Positions 8,476-20,674 of a stretch of DNA of 64,000 nt are shown piece after piece. Source of the stretch: Klebsiella africana (lineage in GTDB: Bacteria; Pseudomonadota; Gammaproteobacteria; Enterobacterales; Enterobacteriaceae). A program made the position numbers and the translations under genes. The notes beneath the pieces were generated by a model that saw only the letters and a list, made by a program, of their open reading frames with translations, searched no databases and was not told where the DNA came from. Positions within the stretch are counted from its first letter, which is position 1. Every line of letters starts with the position of its first letter. The stretch is taken from NCBI RefSeq assembly GCF_020526085.1, contig NZ_CP084874.1, positions 1,674,001 to 1,738,000 of the forward strand, in the 5' to 3' direction.

Positions 8476-9974
8476 ACGTCTCTCGGTAAATCATGTTCCA
8501 GAGGTAACTCAACTTTAATGCTAACCCCGCCAAAAGGCGAATGGTCGGCACGCAGGGTGCCGCCGTGGGCCGCGACAATATTGAGGCAAATCGCCAGTCC
8601 GAGGCCGGAGCCGCCGCTGGCGCGGTTGCGCGATCCTTCCGCCCGGTAAAAGCGCTCGCACAGGCGGGCCAGCTGCTCATCGCTGACCCCGGGGGCGCTG
8701 TCGGCAAAGTCAATCACCAGCATCCGGCCGCTGCGGTGGGCGGTGATCTGCAGGCTGCCGCCGCTGTCGGTATAGCGCAGGCTGTTCTCCAGCAAATTGT
8801 TAAAGAGCTGCATCAGGCGGTCGCGGTCGCCGAAAATCATCGCCTGCTCGGGGAGCGACACCTGAATGCTCAGTTGCCGGCTGGCGAAGCGCTCGCGAAA
8901 AGCGCCCGCGGCGACCTCCAGCAGGGTGATGATATCCAGCGAGGTTTTCTGGTAGGCCAGCGCCCCCTCGTCGGACATCGACAGCTGATGGAGGTCGTCC
9001 ACCAGCTTGGTGAGGGTAGCCACCTCGGCCTGCAGGGAGGGGATGGACTCGGGGGTGAAGCGCCGGACCCCGTCCTGAATCGCCTCCAGCTCACCGCGCA
9101 GCACCGCCAGCGGGGTGCGTAGCTCGTGGGAGATATCGGCCATCAGGTCACGACGCATCTGCTGGTTGCGCTCCAGCGTGCTGGCGAGCTGGTTAAAATC
9201 CTGCGCCAGGCGGCCAAGCTCGTCGCCGCCGGTCACCGTCACCCGGGTGGAAAAGTCGCCCGCCGCCAGCTTATGGGTGCCTTCCACCAGCCGCTTCACC
9301 GGCGCCAGAAGGCCGCGGGCCAGAGGGAAAGTGGCCAGCGCGGCAAGCAGGGTGGCAAGGGCGACAATCAGCCAGCTGGTGCGCTTCTGCTGCCGGTCGA
9401 AGTTAATATCGGTATTGCGCGTCAGCCGCTCTACCGGCGAGGCGATCACTTTGCCTACCTCCACGCCGTTGACCACAATGCTGCGCTGGGTGCCGTCCTC
9501 CGGCATGCGTTCACGCGGCCCCACCAGCACGCGGCCCGACTGATCGACCACCCAGAACATAGTGCGCCAGCCGTGGGGCGGCATTTCCGGCCTCGGCGGC
9601 GGGGTGTCGCTGGGGCCGTCGGGCGGCCCATCCGGCGGCGGCCCATCCGGCCCCTGCGCCTCCATCGGACCCGGCTTCATGCCGTGTCCCGGCGGCGAAC
9701 GGTCGTCATTATCCCGTTCGAAAGTGCGCAGCAGCTGAAAGATAAAGCGGTCATTGTTGCGCAGAAACGCCCAACTGCCGTGCTGGGCGTACTGCTCGCT
9801 TAGCGCGTCCCCGAGCATGGTTAACCGCTGTTCGTTGCCGCGCTTGATGTAATCGATAAATCCGCGTTCGAAACTAATGCGCACCGCCCAGTGCATGCTG
9901 ATCAGCAGCACGATGCAGGTGGCGAAAATAGCGAGGAACAGCTTACCGGTAATGCCCGGGCGCCAAAATTTCAC
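8472..9974 (-). CDS. baeS: Envelope-stress sensor histidine kinase BaeS
   Basis: Inner-membrane histidine kinase of 500 residues: TM1 at about 10-30, periplasmic sensor domain to about 195, TM2 about 200-220, HAMP about 222-275, HisKA with phosphoacceptor His283 in [12 protein letters not shown], then HATPase motifs [19 protein letters not shown] and [11 protein letters not shown]. coli BaeS has 467 residues; the extra 33 residues sit in the periplasmic domain at about 92-128 as a Pro/Gly/Asp-rich run ([20 protein letters not shown]). The rest is collinear. It overlaps both baeR and mdtD by 4 bases, so translation of the three is coupled. Confidence 0.97.
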   Translation of the reverse strand: MKFWRPGITGKLFLAIFATCIVLLISMHWAVRISFERGFIDYIKRGNEQRLTMLGDALSEQYAQHGSWAFLRNNDRFIFQLLRTFERDNDDRSPPGHGMKPGPMEAQGPDGPPPDGPPDGPSDTPPPRPEMPPHGWRTMFWVVDQSGRVLVGPRERMPEDGTQRSIVVNGVEVGKVIASPVERLTRNTDINFDRQQKRTSWLIVALATLLAALATFPLARGLLAPVKRLVEGTHKLAAGDFSTRVTVTGGDELGRLAQDFNQLASTLERNQQMRRDLMADISHELRTPLAVLRGELEAIQDGVRRFTPESIPSLQAEVATLTKLVDDLHQLSMSDEGALAYQKTSLDIITLLEVAAGAFRERFASRQLSIQVSLPEQAMIFGDRDRLMQLFNNLLENSLRYTDSGGSLQITAHRSGRMLVIDFADSAPGVSDEQLARLCERFYRAEGSRNRASGGSGLGLAICLNIVAAHGGTLRADHSPFGGVSIKVELPLEHDLPRDV

Positions 9975-11386
9975 GATCCACTCCTGTTGCGTCGACGGAT
10001 GACGGTATTGCTGCCGACGTCATCCGGTACCCGGGAAAAAATGAGTGCCGGCAGGGCGATGATCGCCGCCATGCTCAGATAGGTGTAGAGAAAGACCTGA
10101 TGGGTGCTGGCGGCGTCGAGGCTCATATGCTGCTGGCCATACAGCCCCAGCAGCAGCCCGGCGATGGTCACGCCGATACTCATCGACAGCTGCATCACCA
10201 TCGACAACAGGCTGTTGCCGCTACTGGCCAGATCGTCCGGGAGATCTTTCAGCGTCAGGGTATTCATCGACGAGAAGCGGCTGGCGTTGATCATCCCCTG
10301 CAGAAACAGAACCAGCGGCAGCGCGTAATACCAGCCGGCCAGGGCGCTAAACATAAACAGCAGGCTGATAGCGGCCAGGCCCAGGGTGCTGGCGACCAGT
10401 ACGCGGCGGTAGCCAAAGCGGTTAACTACCTGAACTACGATCCGCTTCATACCCATGCTGCCGAGTACCATCGGGATCATCATCAGCCCGGCGTGAAAGG
10501 GGGAGAAGCCGAGGCCGATTTGCAGAAACACCGGCGTCATAAACGGCAGCATACCGCTGCCGATCCGTCCGGCGAAGCTGCCGCCGAGGCCAAGGGAGAA
10601 GGTGCGGTTGCGAAACAGGTTAAGGCTGAACAACGCCCGGGCGTTCCCGCGGGCGTGCCACAGGTAGAGCAGCAGAGCGCTGAGGCCGACGGCCACCAGC
10701 CCTGCCAGCCAGGGTGACGATATACCGAGCCCTTTCTGGCCGTCGAGCGCCAGGGTCAGGGTCGCCATTCCGGCGGCCAGCAGCAGAAAGCCGGAGAGAT
10801 CGAAGCGTCGGGTCTGCATGGTGTAGTTGGGCATCAGGCAGAGAGTGGCGATCGCGCCGACGATCCCCACCGGGATATTGATGAGGAAGATCCAGTGCCA
10901 GGAGGCGTACTCTACCAGCACCCCGCCCAGCGCCGGACCGAGCAGCGGGCCGACCTGGCCCGGCAGGGTGACGAAGGTCATTGCCGCCATGTACTGATCG
11001 CGCGGGACGATCTTCATCACCGTCAGGCGACCCACCGGCACCATCATCGCGCCGCCGACGCCCTGCAGCACCCGCGCCATCACCAGCTGGTCAAGGGTGC
11101 TGGCCTGGGCGCAAAACAGCGACCCGGCGGTAAACAGCACGATGGCGGTGAAGAAGATATTGCGCACCCCAACCCGGTCGGCCAGCCAGCCGCTGGCCGG
11201 CAGCATCACCGCCACCGTTAACACATAGGAGACGATAATCATATGCATATGCAGCGGGCTCTCCCCGAGGCTTTTGGCCATCGAGGGGAGGGCGGTGTTA
11301 ACGATGGTGGTGTCCAGCGACTGCATAAAGAAGCCGAACGCCACTATCCATAGCTGCCAGCGCACGCTGGCCGGGAGGTCTGTCAT
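9971..11386 (-). CDS. mdtD: MFS transporter MdtD
   Basis: A 471-residue member of the DHA2 drug:H+ antiporter branch (about 14 transmembrane segments). Visible motifs: [15 protein letters not shown] near residue 24 (motif typical of 14-TM exporters), [14 protein letters not shown] (motif A), and [17 protein letters not shown] (motif B). In E. coli MdtD is not needed for MdtABC drug efflux and has been linked to citrate/iron export under the name IceT; the same role here is only inference. The gene starts one base after the mdtC stop and ends overlapping baeS. Confidence 0.94.
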   Translation of the reverse strand: MTDLPASVRWQLWIVAFGFFMQSLDTTIVNTALPSMAKSLGESPLHMHMIIVSYVLTVAVMLPASGWLADRVGVRNIFFTAIVLFTAGSLFCAQASTLDQLVMARVLQGVGGAMMVPVGRLTVMKIVPRDQYMAAMTFVTLPGQVGPLLGPALGGVLVEYASWHWIFLINIPVGIVGAIATLCLMPNYTMQTRRFDLSGFLLLAAGMATLTLALDGQKGLGISSPWLAGLVAVGLSALLLYLWHARGNARALFSLNLFRNRTFSLGLGGSFAGRIGSGMLPFMTPVFLQIGLGFSPFHAGLMMIPMVLGSMGMKRIVVQVVNRFGYRRVLVASTLGLAAISLLFMFSALAGWYYALPLVLFLQGMINASRFSSMNTLTLKDLPDDLASSGNSLLSMVMQLSMSIGVTIAGLLLGLYGQQHMSLDAASTHQVFLYTYLSMAAIIALPALIFSRVPDDVGSNTVIRRRNRSGS

Positions 11387-11387
11387 G

Positions 11388-14300
11388 TTATTCGCTTACC
11401 GGTTGAGTAGAGTGACGCGAAAAACGCAGCCGTAAACGGTCAAAGAAAAGATAGACCACCGGCGTGGTGTAGAGCGTTAACAGCTGGCTCATCACCAGAC
11501 CGCCGACGATGGTGATCCCCAGCGGCTGGCGCAACTCAGAGCCATCGCCCCCGGAGAGCACCAGCGGCAGGGCACCGAACAGCGCCGCCAGGGTGGTCAT
11601 CATAATCGGCCGGAAACGCAGCAGGCAGGCCTGGAAAATAGCCTCTTCCGGCGTCAGGTTGCCGTTACGCTGCGCCTCAAGGGCAAAATCAACCATCATG
11701 ATGGCGTTTTTCTTAACGATGCCAATTAATAACATAATCCCGATCAGGGCGATTAGGCTGAACGGGGCATCGAAGATCTCCAGTGCCAGCAGGGCGCCGA
11801 CTCCGGCTGAGGGCAGCGTCGAGAGAATGGTCAACGGATGCACGTAGCTCTCGTACAGCATCCCCAGCACGATATAGACCGTGGCGATGGCCGCGAGGAT
11901 CAGGATCACCTGCGCGTTCATGGTCTGCTGGAACACCTGAGCGGTACCGGCAAAGGAGCCGCGCACGCTCGACGGCACCCCGAGCTGGGTCATCGTGCGG
12001 TTAATGGCGTCGCTGGCTTCCGACAGCGAGCGGCCGGTGGGCAGGTTAAAGGAGATGGTGGACGCCGCCGACAGCCCCTGATGGTTCACTGACAGCGGGG
12101 CGTTGGCCGGTTGCCATTTGGCGAAGTAGGCCAGCGGGATCGGCTTACCGTCGCTGTTAATGACAAACATTTTATCCAGGGCGCTGACGTCCTGGGTGTA
12201 GACCGGATCCACTTCCATCACCACCTTATACTGGTTGAGCGGCTGGTAGATGGTGGAGATCTGCCGCTGGCCGAAGGCGTTGTTCAGCAGGTTGTTGGCG
12301 TCCTGGACGCTGATGCCGAGGCGCGACATGGTATCCCGGTCATAGACCAGGTCCATTTCGGCGCCATTGTCCTGCTGATCCGAGTTGACGTCCGCCAGCT
12401 CAGGCAGCGCCGCCAGCGCTTTGCGGATCTTCGGCTCCCATTCGCGCAGCGCCGACAGGTCGTCGGACAGCAGGGTGTACTGATAGCTGGCGTTCGACTG
12501 CCGGCCGCCGACGCGGATATCCTGCACCGCCATCAGGAACAGGTTGGCCCCGGGCTCGTTGGCCAGCTTTTTGCGCAGCCGGTCGATCACCTGCTGCGCC
12601 GTCTCATGGCGCTGGTCGCGCGGCTTGAGGGTGATAAACATCATCCCGCTGTTGACCCGCGAGCCGCCGGTAAACCCGGTAACGTTATCCACCGCCGGAT
12701 CTTCGCGAATGATCTTCATAAAGTCCTGCAGCTTGCCGCGCATTGCCTGGAAGGAGATGCTCTGGTCGGCCTGAATGCCGCCCATCAGCACCCCGGTATC
12801 CTGCTCCGGGAAGAAGGTTTTCGGGATCGAAATGTAGAGCCAGACGCTGAGGGCGATAGTGCCGAGCACCACCAGCCCGGTCAGGCGGCTATGCTTCAGC
12901 ACCCATTTTAATGATTTACCATAGCCGCCCTGCACGGCCACCAGCAGGCGGCCAAAGCCGCGATTGCGCGTCGGCTGATGGGGCTTACCGCTTTTCAGCA
13001 GCCAGCCGCACATCATCGGTGTCAGGGTAAGCGACACCGCCAGCGAGATGCCGATCGCCACCGACAGGGTGACGGCGAACTCGCGCAGCAGACGGCCGGG
13101 CAGGCCGCCCATCAGCAGCAGTGGCAGGAACACCGCCACCAGCGACAGGCTCATCGACAGCACGGTAAAGCCGACCTCGCGGCTCCCCTGCAGCGCCGCC
13201 TGCAGAGGCTTCATCCCCGCCTCCAGATGGCGGGAGATATTCTCCAGCACCACGATGGCGTCATCGACCACGAAGCCGGTGGCGATGGTCAGGGCCATCA
13301 GCGACAGGTTATTGAGGCTGAAGCCGCACAAATACATGGCGGCGAAGGTACCGATTAAGGAAACCGGGACGGCGACGGCCGGGATCAGCGTGGCGCGCCC
13401 CGAGCGCAGGAACAGGAACACCACGAGGATCACCAGCGCCACCGAAATCACCAGCGTCTGCTCCACCTCCTCCAGCGAGGCACGGATGGTCGGCGAGCGG
13501 TCCTGGGCGATCTGCAGGTCGATAGCCGCCGGAATGGTCTGCTGCAGCTCTGGCAGGCGGGCACGGATGCTGTCCACCGTCTGGATAATATTGGCTTCCG
13601 GCAGTTTGCGGATCATCAGCAGGATCGCCGGCTTGGCGTTGGTCATCCCGGCGTTGCGTACGTCCTGTACCGAATCCGAGACGGTGGCGACATCTCCCAG
13701 CCGCACCGCGGCGCCATTTTGGTAGTGGACGATCAGCGGCTGATAGTCGGCGGCGGTCTTCAGCTCATCGTTGGTCTGCACCTGCCAGCGGTGCGCGCTA
13801 TCCTCCAGCGCCCCCTGCGGTTTGCGCACGTTAGCGTCGCTGATGGCGGTGCGCACCGCGTCCAGCGACACGCCCTGATTGAACAGCGCCTGCGGGTTGA
13901 GGTCGACGCGCACCGCCGGCAGAGAGCTGCCGCCGACGTCGACATCACCCACGCCGTCGATCTGCGCGATGGTCTGCGCCAGCTGGGTGGAGGCGAAATC
14001 ATACAGCTCACCCTGGGAATAGGTATCCGAGGTCAGCGTCAGGATCATGATCGGCGCATCCGACGGGTTGGCTTTGCGATAGGTCGGCCGGCTGGGCATC
14101 CCGCTCGGCAGCAGGCTTTGCGCGGCGTTGATCGCCGCCTGGACGTCGCGCGCCGCGCCGTTGATATCGCGGTCGAAGTTAAACTCAAGAATGATGCGCG
14201 TACTGCCCAGCGAACTGGAGGAGGTCATCTCATTGACCCCGGCAATCCGTCCCAGGGAGCGTTCCAGCGGGGTGGCCACCGACGAGGCCATGGTTTCCGG

Positions 14301-14465
14301 CGAGGCTCCCGGCAGCGAGGCGCTAACCATGATCACCGGGAAGTCCACCTGCGGCAGCGGGGCTACCGGCAGCAGCCGGAAGCCGAGAATGCCGCACAGG
14401 GTGATGGCCAGCGAGATGAGGATCGTCGCCACCGGGCGGTAAATGAAGAGGGCGAAAAACTTCAC
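11388..14465 (-). CDS. mdtC: RND efflux transporter subunit MdtC
   Basis: Inner-membrane RND pump of 1025 residues with the standard topology: one N-terminal helix ([20 protein letters not shown]), large periplasmic porter loop, helices 2-6, a second loop and helices 8-12. The paired acidic residues of the proton relay are in [19 protein letters not shown] near residue 400, and a [19 protein letters not shown] repeat of the same region lies near 925. MdtB and MdtC form a B2C heterotrimer in E. coli; both are present here, adjacent and without spacer. Family substrates are bile salts, novobiocin and enterobactin-like siderophores. Confidence 0.97.
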   Translation of the reverse strand: MKFFALFIYRPVATILISLAITLCGILGFRLLPVAPLPQVDFPVIMVSASLPGASPETMASSVATPLERSLGRIAGVNEMTSSSSLGSTRIILEFNFDRDINGAARDVQAAINAAQSLLPSGMPSRPTYRKANPSDAPIMILTLTSDTYSQGELYDFASTQLAQTIAQIDGVGDVDVGGSSLPAVRVDLNPQALFNQGVSLDAVRTAISDANVRKPQGALEDSAHRWQVQTNDELKTAADYQPLIVHYQNGAAVRLGDVATVSDSVQDVRNAGMTNAKPAILLMIRKLPEANIIQTVDSIRARLPELQQTIPAAIDLQIAQDRSPTIRASLEEVEQTLVISVALVILVVFLFLRSGRATLIPAVAVPVSLIGTFAAMYLCGFSLNNLSLMALTIATGFVVDDAIVVLENISRHLEAGMKPLQAALQGSREVGFTVLSMSLSLVAVFLPLLLMGGLPGRLLREFAVTLSVAIGISLAVSLTLTPMMCGWLLKSGKPHQPTRNRGFGRLLVAVQGGYGKSLKWVLKHSRLTGLVVLGTIALSVWLYISIPKTFFPEQDTGVLMGGIQADQSISFQAMRGKLQDFMKIIREDPAVDNVTGFTGGSRVNSGMMFITLKPRDQRHETAQQVIDRLRKKLANEPGANLFLMAVQDIRVGGRQSNASYQYTLLSDDLSALREWEPKIRKALAALPELADVNSDQQDNGAEMDLVYDRDTMSRLGISVQDANNLLNNAFGQRQISTIYQPLNQYKVVMEVDPVYTQDVSALDKMFVINSDGKPIPLAYFAKWQPANAPLSVNHQGLSAASTISFNLPTGRSLSEASDAINRTMTQLGVPSSVRGSFAGTAQVFQQTMNAQVILILAAIATVYIVLGMLYESYVHPLTILSTLPSAGVGALLALEIFDAPFSLIALIGIMLLIGIVKKNAIMMVDFALEAQRNGNLTPEEAIFQACLLRFRPIMMTTLAALFGALPLVLSGGDGSELRQPLGITIVGGLVMSQLLTLYTTPVVYLFFDRLRLRFSRHSTQPVSE

Positions 14466-17400
14466 TTACGCCTCCTCTTCCTGACGCGGGAAGCGGCGCT
14501 TCAGGTGCAGCGACAGGCGGTCGAACAGCAGATAGATCACCGGGGTGGTGAACAGGGTCAGCACCTGGCTGAGCATCAGACCGCCGACCATGCCGATCCC
14601 CAGCGGACGCCGCAGCTCCGCGCCGACGCCGGTACTCAGCATCAGCGGCAGGGCGCCGAGCAGGGCGGCGAGGGTGGTCATCAGGATCGGCCGAAAACGC
14701 AGCAGACAGGCCTGGTAGATCGCTTCCCGCGGCGGCATGCCCTGCTCGCGTTCAGCGGCCAGCGCGAAGTCGATCATCATGATGGCATTCTTCTTCACGA
14801 TGCCGATCAGCAGAATGATGCCGATGATGGCGATCACGTCCAGCTCGCTGCCCGCCAGCCACAGCGCCAGCAGCGCCCCGACCCCGGCGGTGGGCAGGGT
14901 GGAGAGGATCGTGATCGGATGGATAAAGCTCTCATACAGCACTCCCAGCACGATATACATCGCCACCACCGCGGCGACCACCAGCCAGACGGTGCTGCCG
15001 AGCGCCGACTGGAAGGCCAGCGAGCTGCCCTGGAACTGGGTGCGGATATCGGTCGGGAAATCGAGCGACTGTTCGGCGGCGAGGATCGCCTCCACTGCTT
15101 CGCCCAGCGAGTAGTTGTCCGGGACGTTGAACGAGATGGTGGTCACCGGGAACTGATCGAGGTGGTTCACCGACAGCGGGGTAAAGCGCTGCTCCACCGA
15201 GGCGATGGCGGTCAGCGGCACGATACCGCCGTCGCTGCTGGTCAGGCGGATATTATCCAGTGCCGCCAGGCCCGGCGTCGCCTCGGTATCCTGCTCTAGC
15301 ACCACGCGATACTGATTCGCCTGAGTGTAAATGGTGGAGATCAGCCGCTGGCCGAAGGCGTTGTACAGCGCGTTATCAACATCGGCCATCGAGATGCCGA
15401 GGCGGCTGGCGCTGTCGCGATCCACCTTGATATAGGCGGCCAGGCCTTTGTCCTGCCAGTCGCTGCTGACGTCGGCCAACTGCGGCTGGGCCTGCAGGCG
15501 GCTGAGCAGCGGCGGCACCCAGGTGCTCAGTGCCTCGAGGGAGTTTGCCTGCAGGGTGAACTGGTACTGGGTGCGGCTCACCGTGGTGTCGATGGTCAGA
15601 TCCTGGGTTGGCTGCAGGTAAAGCGCTACGCCCGGAACGCCAGCCACCGCCTGCTGCAGACGGCTAATCACCGTCTGGACGCGGTCGTCGCGATCGTCCA
15701 GCGGTTTGAGGTTGATCTGCAGACGGGCGCTGTTCAGCGCCGGGTTGGTGCCGTCCACGCCGACGAAGGAGGTCAGGCTCTCCACCGCCGGATCCTTAAG
15801 GATAATGCTGGCAACTTGCCGCTGGCGTTCGGCCATGCTGGCGAAGGAGACCGACTGCGGCGCCTGGAGGGTGCCCTGGATAATGCCGTTATCCTGGATC
15901 GGGAAAAAGCCTTTCGGGATAAAGACCCACAGGATAATCGATAGCGCCAGGGTGCTTAGCGCGACGCCGAGCGTCAGCCACGGATGGTTCAGCACCCGGC
16001 TCAGCCAGCGGCCATAGACGGCGATCACCCGTTCGAAGAAACGCTCGCTGGCCCGCGAGAAACGGTTCTGTTTGCGCAGCGATTCGTGGCTTAACATGCG
16101 GGCGCACATCATTGGCGTCAGGGTCAGGGAGACCACCGCCGAAATGAGAATAGCGACGGCAAGGGTGACGGCGAATTCGCGGAACAGACGGCCAACGATA
16201 TCGCCCATAAACAGCAGCGGGATCAGCACCGCGATCAGCGAGAAGGTGAGGGAGATAATGGTGAAGCCGATCTCTCCCGCGCCTTTCAGCGCGGCGGCCA
16301 GTGGCTTCTCGCCTTTTTCGATATAGCGCGAGATGTTCTCGATCACCACGATGGCGTCATCCACCACAAAGCCGGTGGCGATGGTCAGGGCCATCAGCGT
16401 CAGGTTGTTGATCGAGAAGTCGAGGAACACCATCACCGCGAAGGTGCCCACCAGCGACAGCGGCACCGCAACGCCGGGAATAATGGTTGCCGGGACGTTG
16501 CGCAGGAACAGGTAAATGATCATCACCACCAGAGCGATGGCCAGCATCAGCTCAAACTGGGTGTCGTGCACCGAGGCGCGGATGTTGGTGGTCCGGTCGG
16601 AGAGGACCTGCACCTTCACCGATTTCGGCAGGCTCTCGGTGAGCTGCGGCAGCATCTGGCGAATGCTGTCGGCGGTGTCGATGATATTGGCCCCCGGCTG
16701 GCGCTGGACGTTCATCACGATGGCCCGCTGCTGGTTGGCCCACGCCCCAAGCCAGCTGTTTTCGGCCCCTTGTTCGACGCTGGCGACATCGCCGAGCCGG
16801 ATCGGTGCCCCGTTCTGATAAGCGATAATCAGCCGGCGGTAATCTTCCGCCGACTGCATCTGATCGTTAGCGGAAAGCGTCACCGCGCGGGCCGGGCCGT
16901 CGAGGCTGCCTTTCGCGGAGTTAACGTTGGCGCTGGTGATGGCGGTGCGCACAGTTTCGCTGGTCAGGCCGAGGGCGGCGATGGCCTGGGCGTTAAGCTT
17001 CACCCGCACCGCCGGGCGCTGGCCGCCGGCGAGGGTCACCAGACCGACGCCGGAAACCTGGGAGATCTTCTGCGCCACCCGCGTCTCCACCATATCCTCT
17101 ACCTGGGTCATCGGGATGGCGGAGGAGGTGACGGCGAGGGTCATGATCGGCGGATCCGCCGGGTTCACCTTGCTGTACACCGGCGGGTTGGGCAGATCGC
17201 TCGGCAGCAGGTTGGTGGCGGCGTTAATGGCTGCCTGCACTTCCTGCTCGGCGACGTCCAGCGGCAGGGTCAGCTGGAACTGCAACGTGACTACCGAGGC
17301 GCCACCGGAGCTTTGCGACGACATCTGCTTAAGGCCGGACATCTGGCCGAACTGACGCTCCAGCGGGGCGGTGATGGCGGAGGTCACCACGTCCGGGCTG

Positions 17401-17588
17401 GCGCCCGGGTAGAGGGTGACTACCTGAATGGTCGGGTAATCAACCTCCGGCAACGCAGAGACCGGCAGAAAGCGGTAGCCGATGATCCCGGCCAGCAGGA
17501 TCGCCACCATCAGCAGGGTGGTGGCCACCGGACGCATAATAAACAGCCGGGACGGGCCGCCGGTGCGGCCTGGGGGTAACACCTGCAT
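14466..17588 (-). CDS. mdtB: RND efflux transporter subunit MdtB
   Basis: RND transporter of 1040 residues, partner of MdtC in the tripartite pump that uses TolC as outer-membrane channel. The first helix is in [20 protein letters not shown]; proton-relay Asp pair in [19 protein letters not shown] near residue 410; second copy of the helix-rich half begins near residue 850 and carries [19 protein letters not shown]. It abuts mdtC directly. Its start overlaps the mdtA stop by one base (TGATG), which usually gives coupled translation. Sequence is nearly collinear with E. coli MdtB; no odd features. Confidence 0.97.
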   Translation of the reverse strand: MQVLPPGRTGGPSRLFIMRPVATTLLMVAILLAGIIGYRFLPVSALPEVDYPTIQVVTLYPGASPDVVTSAITAPLERQFGQMSGLKQMSSQSSGGASVVTLQFQLTLPLDVAEQEVQAAINAATNLLPSDLPNPPVYSKVNPADPPIMTLAVTSSAIPMTQVEDMVETRVAQKISQVSGVGLVTLAGGQRPAVRVKLNAQAIAALGLTSETVRTAITSANVNSAKGSLDGPARAVTLSANDQMQSAEDYRRLIIAYQNGAPIRLGDVASVEQGAENSWLGAWANQQRAIVMNVQRQPGANIIDTADSIRQMLPQLTESLPKSVKVQVLSDRTTNIRASVHDTQFELMLAIALVVMIIYLFLRNVPATIIPGVAVPLSLVGTFAVMVFLDFSINNLTLMALTIATGFVVDDAIVVIENISRYIEKGEKPLAAALKGAGEIGFTIISLTFSLIAVLIPLLFMGDIVGRLFREFAVTLAVAILISAVVSLTLTPMMCARMLSHESLRKQNRFSRASERFFERVIAVYGRWLSRVLNHPWLTLGVALSTLALSIILWVFIPKGFFPIQDNGIIQGTLQAPQSVSFASMAERQRQVASIILKDPAVESLTSFVGVDGTNPALNSARLQINLKPLDDRDDRVQTVISRLQQAVAGVPGVALYLQPTQDLTIDTTVSRTQYQFTLQANSLEALSTWVPPLLSRLQAQPQLADVSSDWQDKGLAAYIKVDRDSASRLGISMADVDNALYNAFGQRLISTIYTQANQYRVVLEQDTEATPGLAALDNIRLTSSDGGIVPLTAIASVEQRFTPLSVNHLDQFPVTTISFNVPDNYSLGEAVEAILAAEQSLDFPTDIRTQFQGSSLAFQSALGSTVWLVVAAVVAMYIVLGVLYESFIHPITILSTLPTAGVGALLALWLAGSELDVIAIIGIILLIGIVKKNAIMMIDFALAAEREQGMPPREAIYQACLLRFRPILMTTLAALLGALPLMLSTGVGAELRRPLGIGMVGGLMLSQVLTLFTTPVIYLLFDRLSLHLKRRFPRQEEEA

Positions 17589-18826
17589 CAGGAACGCGCT
17601 CCGTGTTTACCGCTCTGGCGCGGGGCGGGCTGCGCCTGCTCGCCGCTGCTGGCGGTGACAACTTCTACCTTTGCCCCTTCGGTCAGGCGGTCAATGCCGT
17701 CAGTGACCACGCGATCGCCGGCGGAAAGCCCGGCGCTGATGACCACTTTCTGGCTGTCCTGGATGCCGGGCGTTACGCTGTGTTTGCTGACCTTATTCTC
17801 ATCGTTCAGCACCCATACAAAATGCCCTTCGTTACCCATCTGCAGGGCGGCGGCGGGGATGACGACCGCGTTTTCTTCGGTATCCACCAGCAGACGGGCG
17901 TTGACGAACTGGTTAGGAAACAGCGCGTCGTCCAGGTTGCTAAAGCGCGCCTTCAGCTTGATGGTCCCGGTGGTTGCATCGATCTGGTTGTCGAGGCTCA
18001 GCAGCTCGCCGACGCTGATTTTCTGTTTATTGGTACGATCCCAGGCTTCAACACTAAGCGCTTTGCCCGCTTTCTGCGCCTGCACCACCGTGGCGATGCT
18101 GTTTTCCGGCAGGGTAAAGACCACGTCGATCGGGTGCGTCTGGGTGAGAACCACAATCCCGGTGGTGTCCCCGCTGGAGATCTGGTTGCCGATATCCACC
18201 TGCTTTAAGCCGACGCGGCCGTCGATCGGCGCAGTGATGCGGGTCCAGTCCAGCTGCAGCTGGGCGCTGGCCACGGCTGCTTCATCGGCCTTCACGGTGC
18301 CAGCGGATTCAACCACCAGCGACTGCTGGGTGTCGAGCTCCTGGCGGGAAACCAGGTTAGTTTTCACCAGTTGCTGATAGCGAGCGAGATCGCGGCGGGC
18401 ATTGGCGAGGGTGGCGTTATCTTTCGCCAGCTGGCCCTGGGCCTGGGCAAGGGCGACTTTAAACTGACTGGGGTCAATCTGCGCCAGCAGGTCGCCGGCT
18501 TTGACCTGCTGACCCTCCTGGAAGTGAAGACTCAGCAGCTGACCGTCGACCCGGCTGCGGACGGTCACCGTATTGGCCGCCGTCACTGTACCCAGCCCGG
18601 TGAGATAGCGCGGGACCGCTTCTTCGGTGGCGGTGGCCGCCTGCACCGGCGCCAGCGCGGCGCCAAAGCGGCTATGGCGTGCGCCCCCCGGCCCCTGCGG
18701 GCCTTGGCCTGCTGCGGGAGCGCTGCTGCCGCTCGTTCCACGATCGTGCCAGAACCAGTAGGCGGCTCCGGCGATAATCACTACCGCCAGCGCGGCGCCC
18801 CAACGACGTATGTTACTGCCTTTCAT
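17588..18826 (-). CDS. mdtA: Membrane fusion protein MdtA
   Basis: Periplasmic adaptor of 412 residues linking MdtBC to TolC. The N-terminus has one membrane anchor (about residues 10-25, [14 protein letters not shown]), no lipobox cysteine, then a low-complexity Gly/Pro/Ser linker. The lipoyl and alpha-hairpin region is at about 80-190 ([41 protein letters not shown]) and the beta-barrel follows. The C-terminus is charged and Ser-rich. First gene of the operon; its 300-base upstream region, shared divergently with a dicarboxylate symporter gene, should hold the BaeR-dependent promoter. Confidence 0.96.
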   Translation of the reverse strand: MKGSNIRRWGAALAVVIIAGAAYWFWHDRGTSGSSAPAAGQGPQGPGGARHSRFGAALAPVQAATATEEAVPRYLTGLGTVTAANTVTVRSRVDGQLLSLHFQEGQQVKAGDLLAQIDPSQFKVALAQAQGQLAKDNATLANARRDLARYQQLVKTNLVSRQELDTQQSLVVESAGTVKADEAAVASAQLQLDWTRITAPIDGRVGLKQVDIGNQISSGDTTGIVVLTQTHPIDVVFTLPENSIATVVQAQKAGKALSVEAWDRTNKQKISVGELLSLDNQIDATTGTIKLKARFSNLDDALFPNQFVNARLLVDTEENAVVIPAAALQMGNEGHFVWVLNDENKVSKHSVTPGIQDSQKVVISAGLSAGDRVVTDGIDRLTEGAKVEVVTASSGEQAQPAPRQSGKHGARS

Positions 18827-18895
18827 TAGTTTACGGTCTCATCCTGAAGCGTTTCGCTGAATGATACTAGTTTAGTGAGGGAAGGGGCCGTAAAA

Positions 18896-18920
18896 ATGGA
18901 GGAATTATGAAAAGAAGGTT
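18896..18920 (-). promoter_or_regulatory. Candidate BaeR-binding site upstream of mdtA
   Basis: On the minus strand, about 75-95 bases before the mdtA start, the sequence CTTCTTTTCATAATTCC shares the CATnATT core and part of the T-rich left half of the E. coli BaeR box (TTTTTCTCCATnATTGGC). The GGC right end is not conserved. The match is partial, so this is only a candidate. Confidence 0.35.
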
Positions 18921-19126
18921 GAGAAATGTCTGGATAACCGCCGCGACGCCCGACCCTCACGCGGCCGATATCCGGGGTGATATCAATTTTTAGTTTAAAA
19001 AAGCAAAAAATAGTTGTATCCGCGGGGGCTTTAATTAGATTTATGCGGTGAATAAATCAGTGCATTCCCATAATAATAAAATATGCACTTAAAAATCAAC
19101 GTGTTAAATAATCAGGGGTCATTGCT

Positions 19127-20401
19127 GTGGCAAACGCAAACAAACTCACGCTCTTCATCGTCATCTTTATGCTGATGGGGATCCTCTCCGGCGCGGCTAT
19201 CCATGCCTACGCGACGCCGACCACCGTCTCCGCCTGGGCGGACAACATTACGCTGCTGACCGATCTGTTTCTGCGGTTGATCAAAATGGTCATCGCGCCG
19301 TTGGTGTTCAGCACCCTGACGGTCGGCATTATGCGTCTCGGCGAAACGGCAACCATTGGCCGGGTAGGCGGCAAGGCGATGGTGTGGTTTATCACTTCCT
19401 CGGTATTATCCATTCTCGTCGGACTGGTGATCGTCACCTTCCAGCACCCTGGCGCCGGTTTAAACCTGGCGGTGCCGAAAGAGGCGGTGGATACCGGCCT
19501 GGCGGTCAGCGGCATGAGTCTGAAAGGGTTCCTGTCGCACACCATCCCCACCAGCATCACCGAGGCGATGGCCAACAACGAGATCCTGCAGATCGTGGTG
19601 TTCTCGATGTTCTTTGGCATCGCCGGCGCGTCGCTGGGTGAGAAGTTTAATGCCCCGCTGGTGGCGGCCCTCAACGTGGTGTCGCACATTATGCTGAAGG
19701 TGACGGGCTATGTGATGTACGTTGCGCCGCTGGCCATCTTCGCCGCCATCTCGTCGGTGATTGCCTCCCAGGGGCTGGGGATCCTGCTCAACTATGCTTC
19801 GTTCATTGGCGGTTACTACCTGGCGGTGCTGTTGACCAGCGCGGTGCTGATTGCCGTCGGCTATATGGTGCTGAAAAAAGAGGTCTTCCGTCTGCTGAAC
19901 ATGCTGAAAGACCCGGTGCTGGTGGCCTTCACCACCAGTAGCTCGGAAGCGGCCTATCCGAAAACGCTTGAGCGACTGGTGAAATTTGGCTGCTCGCGCA
20001 ATATCGTCTCGTTCGTCCTGCCGATTGGCTACTCGTTTAACCTCGTTGGCTCGATGGTCTACTGCTCCTTCGCCGCGATGTTTATCGCCCAGGCCTATAA
20101 CGTGCCGCTGAGCTTTAGCGAGATTACGGTCATGATGCTGACCCTGATGCTGGCCTCGAAAGGTATCGCCGGGGTTCCGCGTTCGGCGCTGGTCGTGCTG
20201 GCGGCGACGATCCCCAGCTTCAATATACCGGTTGCCGGGATCTTGCTCCTGATGGGTATCGACCATTTCCTCGACATGGGGCGCTCCGCCATCAATGTGC
20301 TGGGTAACGGCATAGCCACCGCGATGTTGTCGAAAAACGAAGGTCTGCTGGCCGACGAGGACGCCCAGCCGGACTGGGATGCCGAGAAGGCAGAAGCCTG
20401 A
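19127..20401 (+). CDS. Dicarboxylate/amino acid:cation symporter (DAACS/SLC1 family)
   Basis: A 424-residue inner-membrane carrier of the DctA/GltP/GltT family. The serine-rich motif TTSSSEAAYPKTLERL (about residues 270-285) and the substrate/cation region with YSFNLVGSMVY (about 305-315) and SKGIAGVPRSALVVL (about 345) are diagnostic. Eight transmembrane segments and two re-entrant hairpins are expected. The start is GTG, preceded by an AGGGG ribosome-binding site 9 bases upstream. It is shorter in its tail than E. coli DctA and substrate choice (succinate-type acids versus glutamate/aspartate) is not decidable by eye. It is divergent from mdtA and has no E. coli counterpart at this position. 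Confidence 0.9.
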   Translation: MANANKLTLFIVIFMLMGILSGAAIHAYATPTTVSAWADNITLLTDLFLRLIKMVIAPLVFSTLTVGIMRLGETATIGRVGGKAMVWFITSSVLSILVGLVIVTFQHPGAGLNLAVPKEAVDTGLAVSGMSLKGFLSHTIPTSITEAMANNEILQIVVFSMFFGIAGASLGEKFNAPLVAALNVVSHIMLKVTGYVMYVAPLAIFAAISSVIASQGLGILLNYASFIGGYYLAVLLTSAVLIAVGYMVLKKEVFRLLNMLKDPVLVAFTTSSSEAAYPKTLERLVKFGCSRNIVSFVLPIGYSFNLVGSMVYCSFAAMFIAQAYNVPLSFSEITVMMLTLMLASKGIAGVPRSALVVLAATIPSFNIPVAGILLLMGIDHFLDMGRSAINVLGNGIATAMLSKNEGLLADEDAQPDWDAEKAEA

Positions 20402-20450
20402 TCCTGCCGCGCTCTTTCTCAGAGGGCGCTATTCCATACGGAAAAAAAGA

Positions 20451-20472
20451 CCCCTGACAGGCACGTCAGGGG
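20451..20472 (-). terminator. Intrinsic terminator (minus-strand orientation)
   Basis: CCCCTGAC and GTCAGGGG form a perfect 8-bp stem. Read on the minus strand it is followed by TCTTTTTTTCC, a good U-run. It would stop transcripts entering from the LuxR-type gene and may also act weakly on the symporter mRNA from the other side. Confidence 0.75.
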
Positions 20473-20553
20473 CAATGTGACGAAGTATCAGTTTTCCTCG
20501 TAAATAGTCTTTTTTCTTATATAAAAACGCGCGCTAACGTCTTTATATCGAGG

Positions 20554-20600
20554 AAGCGTCAGAGTTTAACGTTATGTCTGTCAGCGCTGGCGCTTTTTTA
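20554..20600 (+). terminator. Possible plus-strand terminator hairpin
   Basis: AAGCGTCAG (20554-20562) can pair with CTGGCGCTT (20587-20595), 9 bp with one G-U, followed directly by TTTTA. The loop is long (24 nt). It lies about 180 bases beyond the symporter stop and could end either read-through of that gene or an independent short RNA. Confidence 0.45.
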
Positions 20601-20674
20601 GCATTCTGTTGTTATTTTCGGATTTTCGACAATATCATCTGGTGAATATCCTATTATTGAGTTCGCTATTTTCC

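Noticed and set aside
13719..15299. 526-codon plus-strand frame opposite mdtC/mdtB
   Set aside because: It is the antisense shadow of two GC-rich genes with strong family support; composition (His/Arg/Gln/Gly-rich) is that of a reverse-frame artefact. The same applies to the long frames opposite trhP, yegD and baeS.
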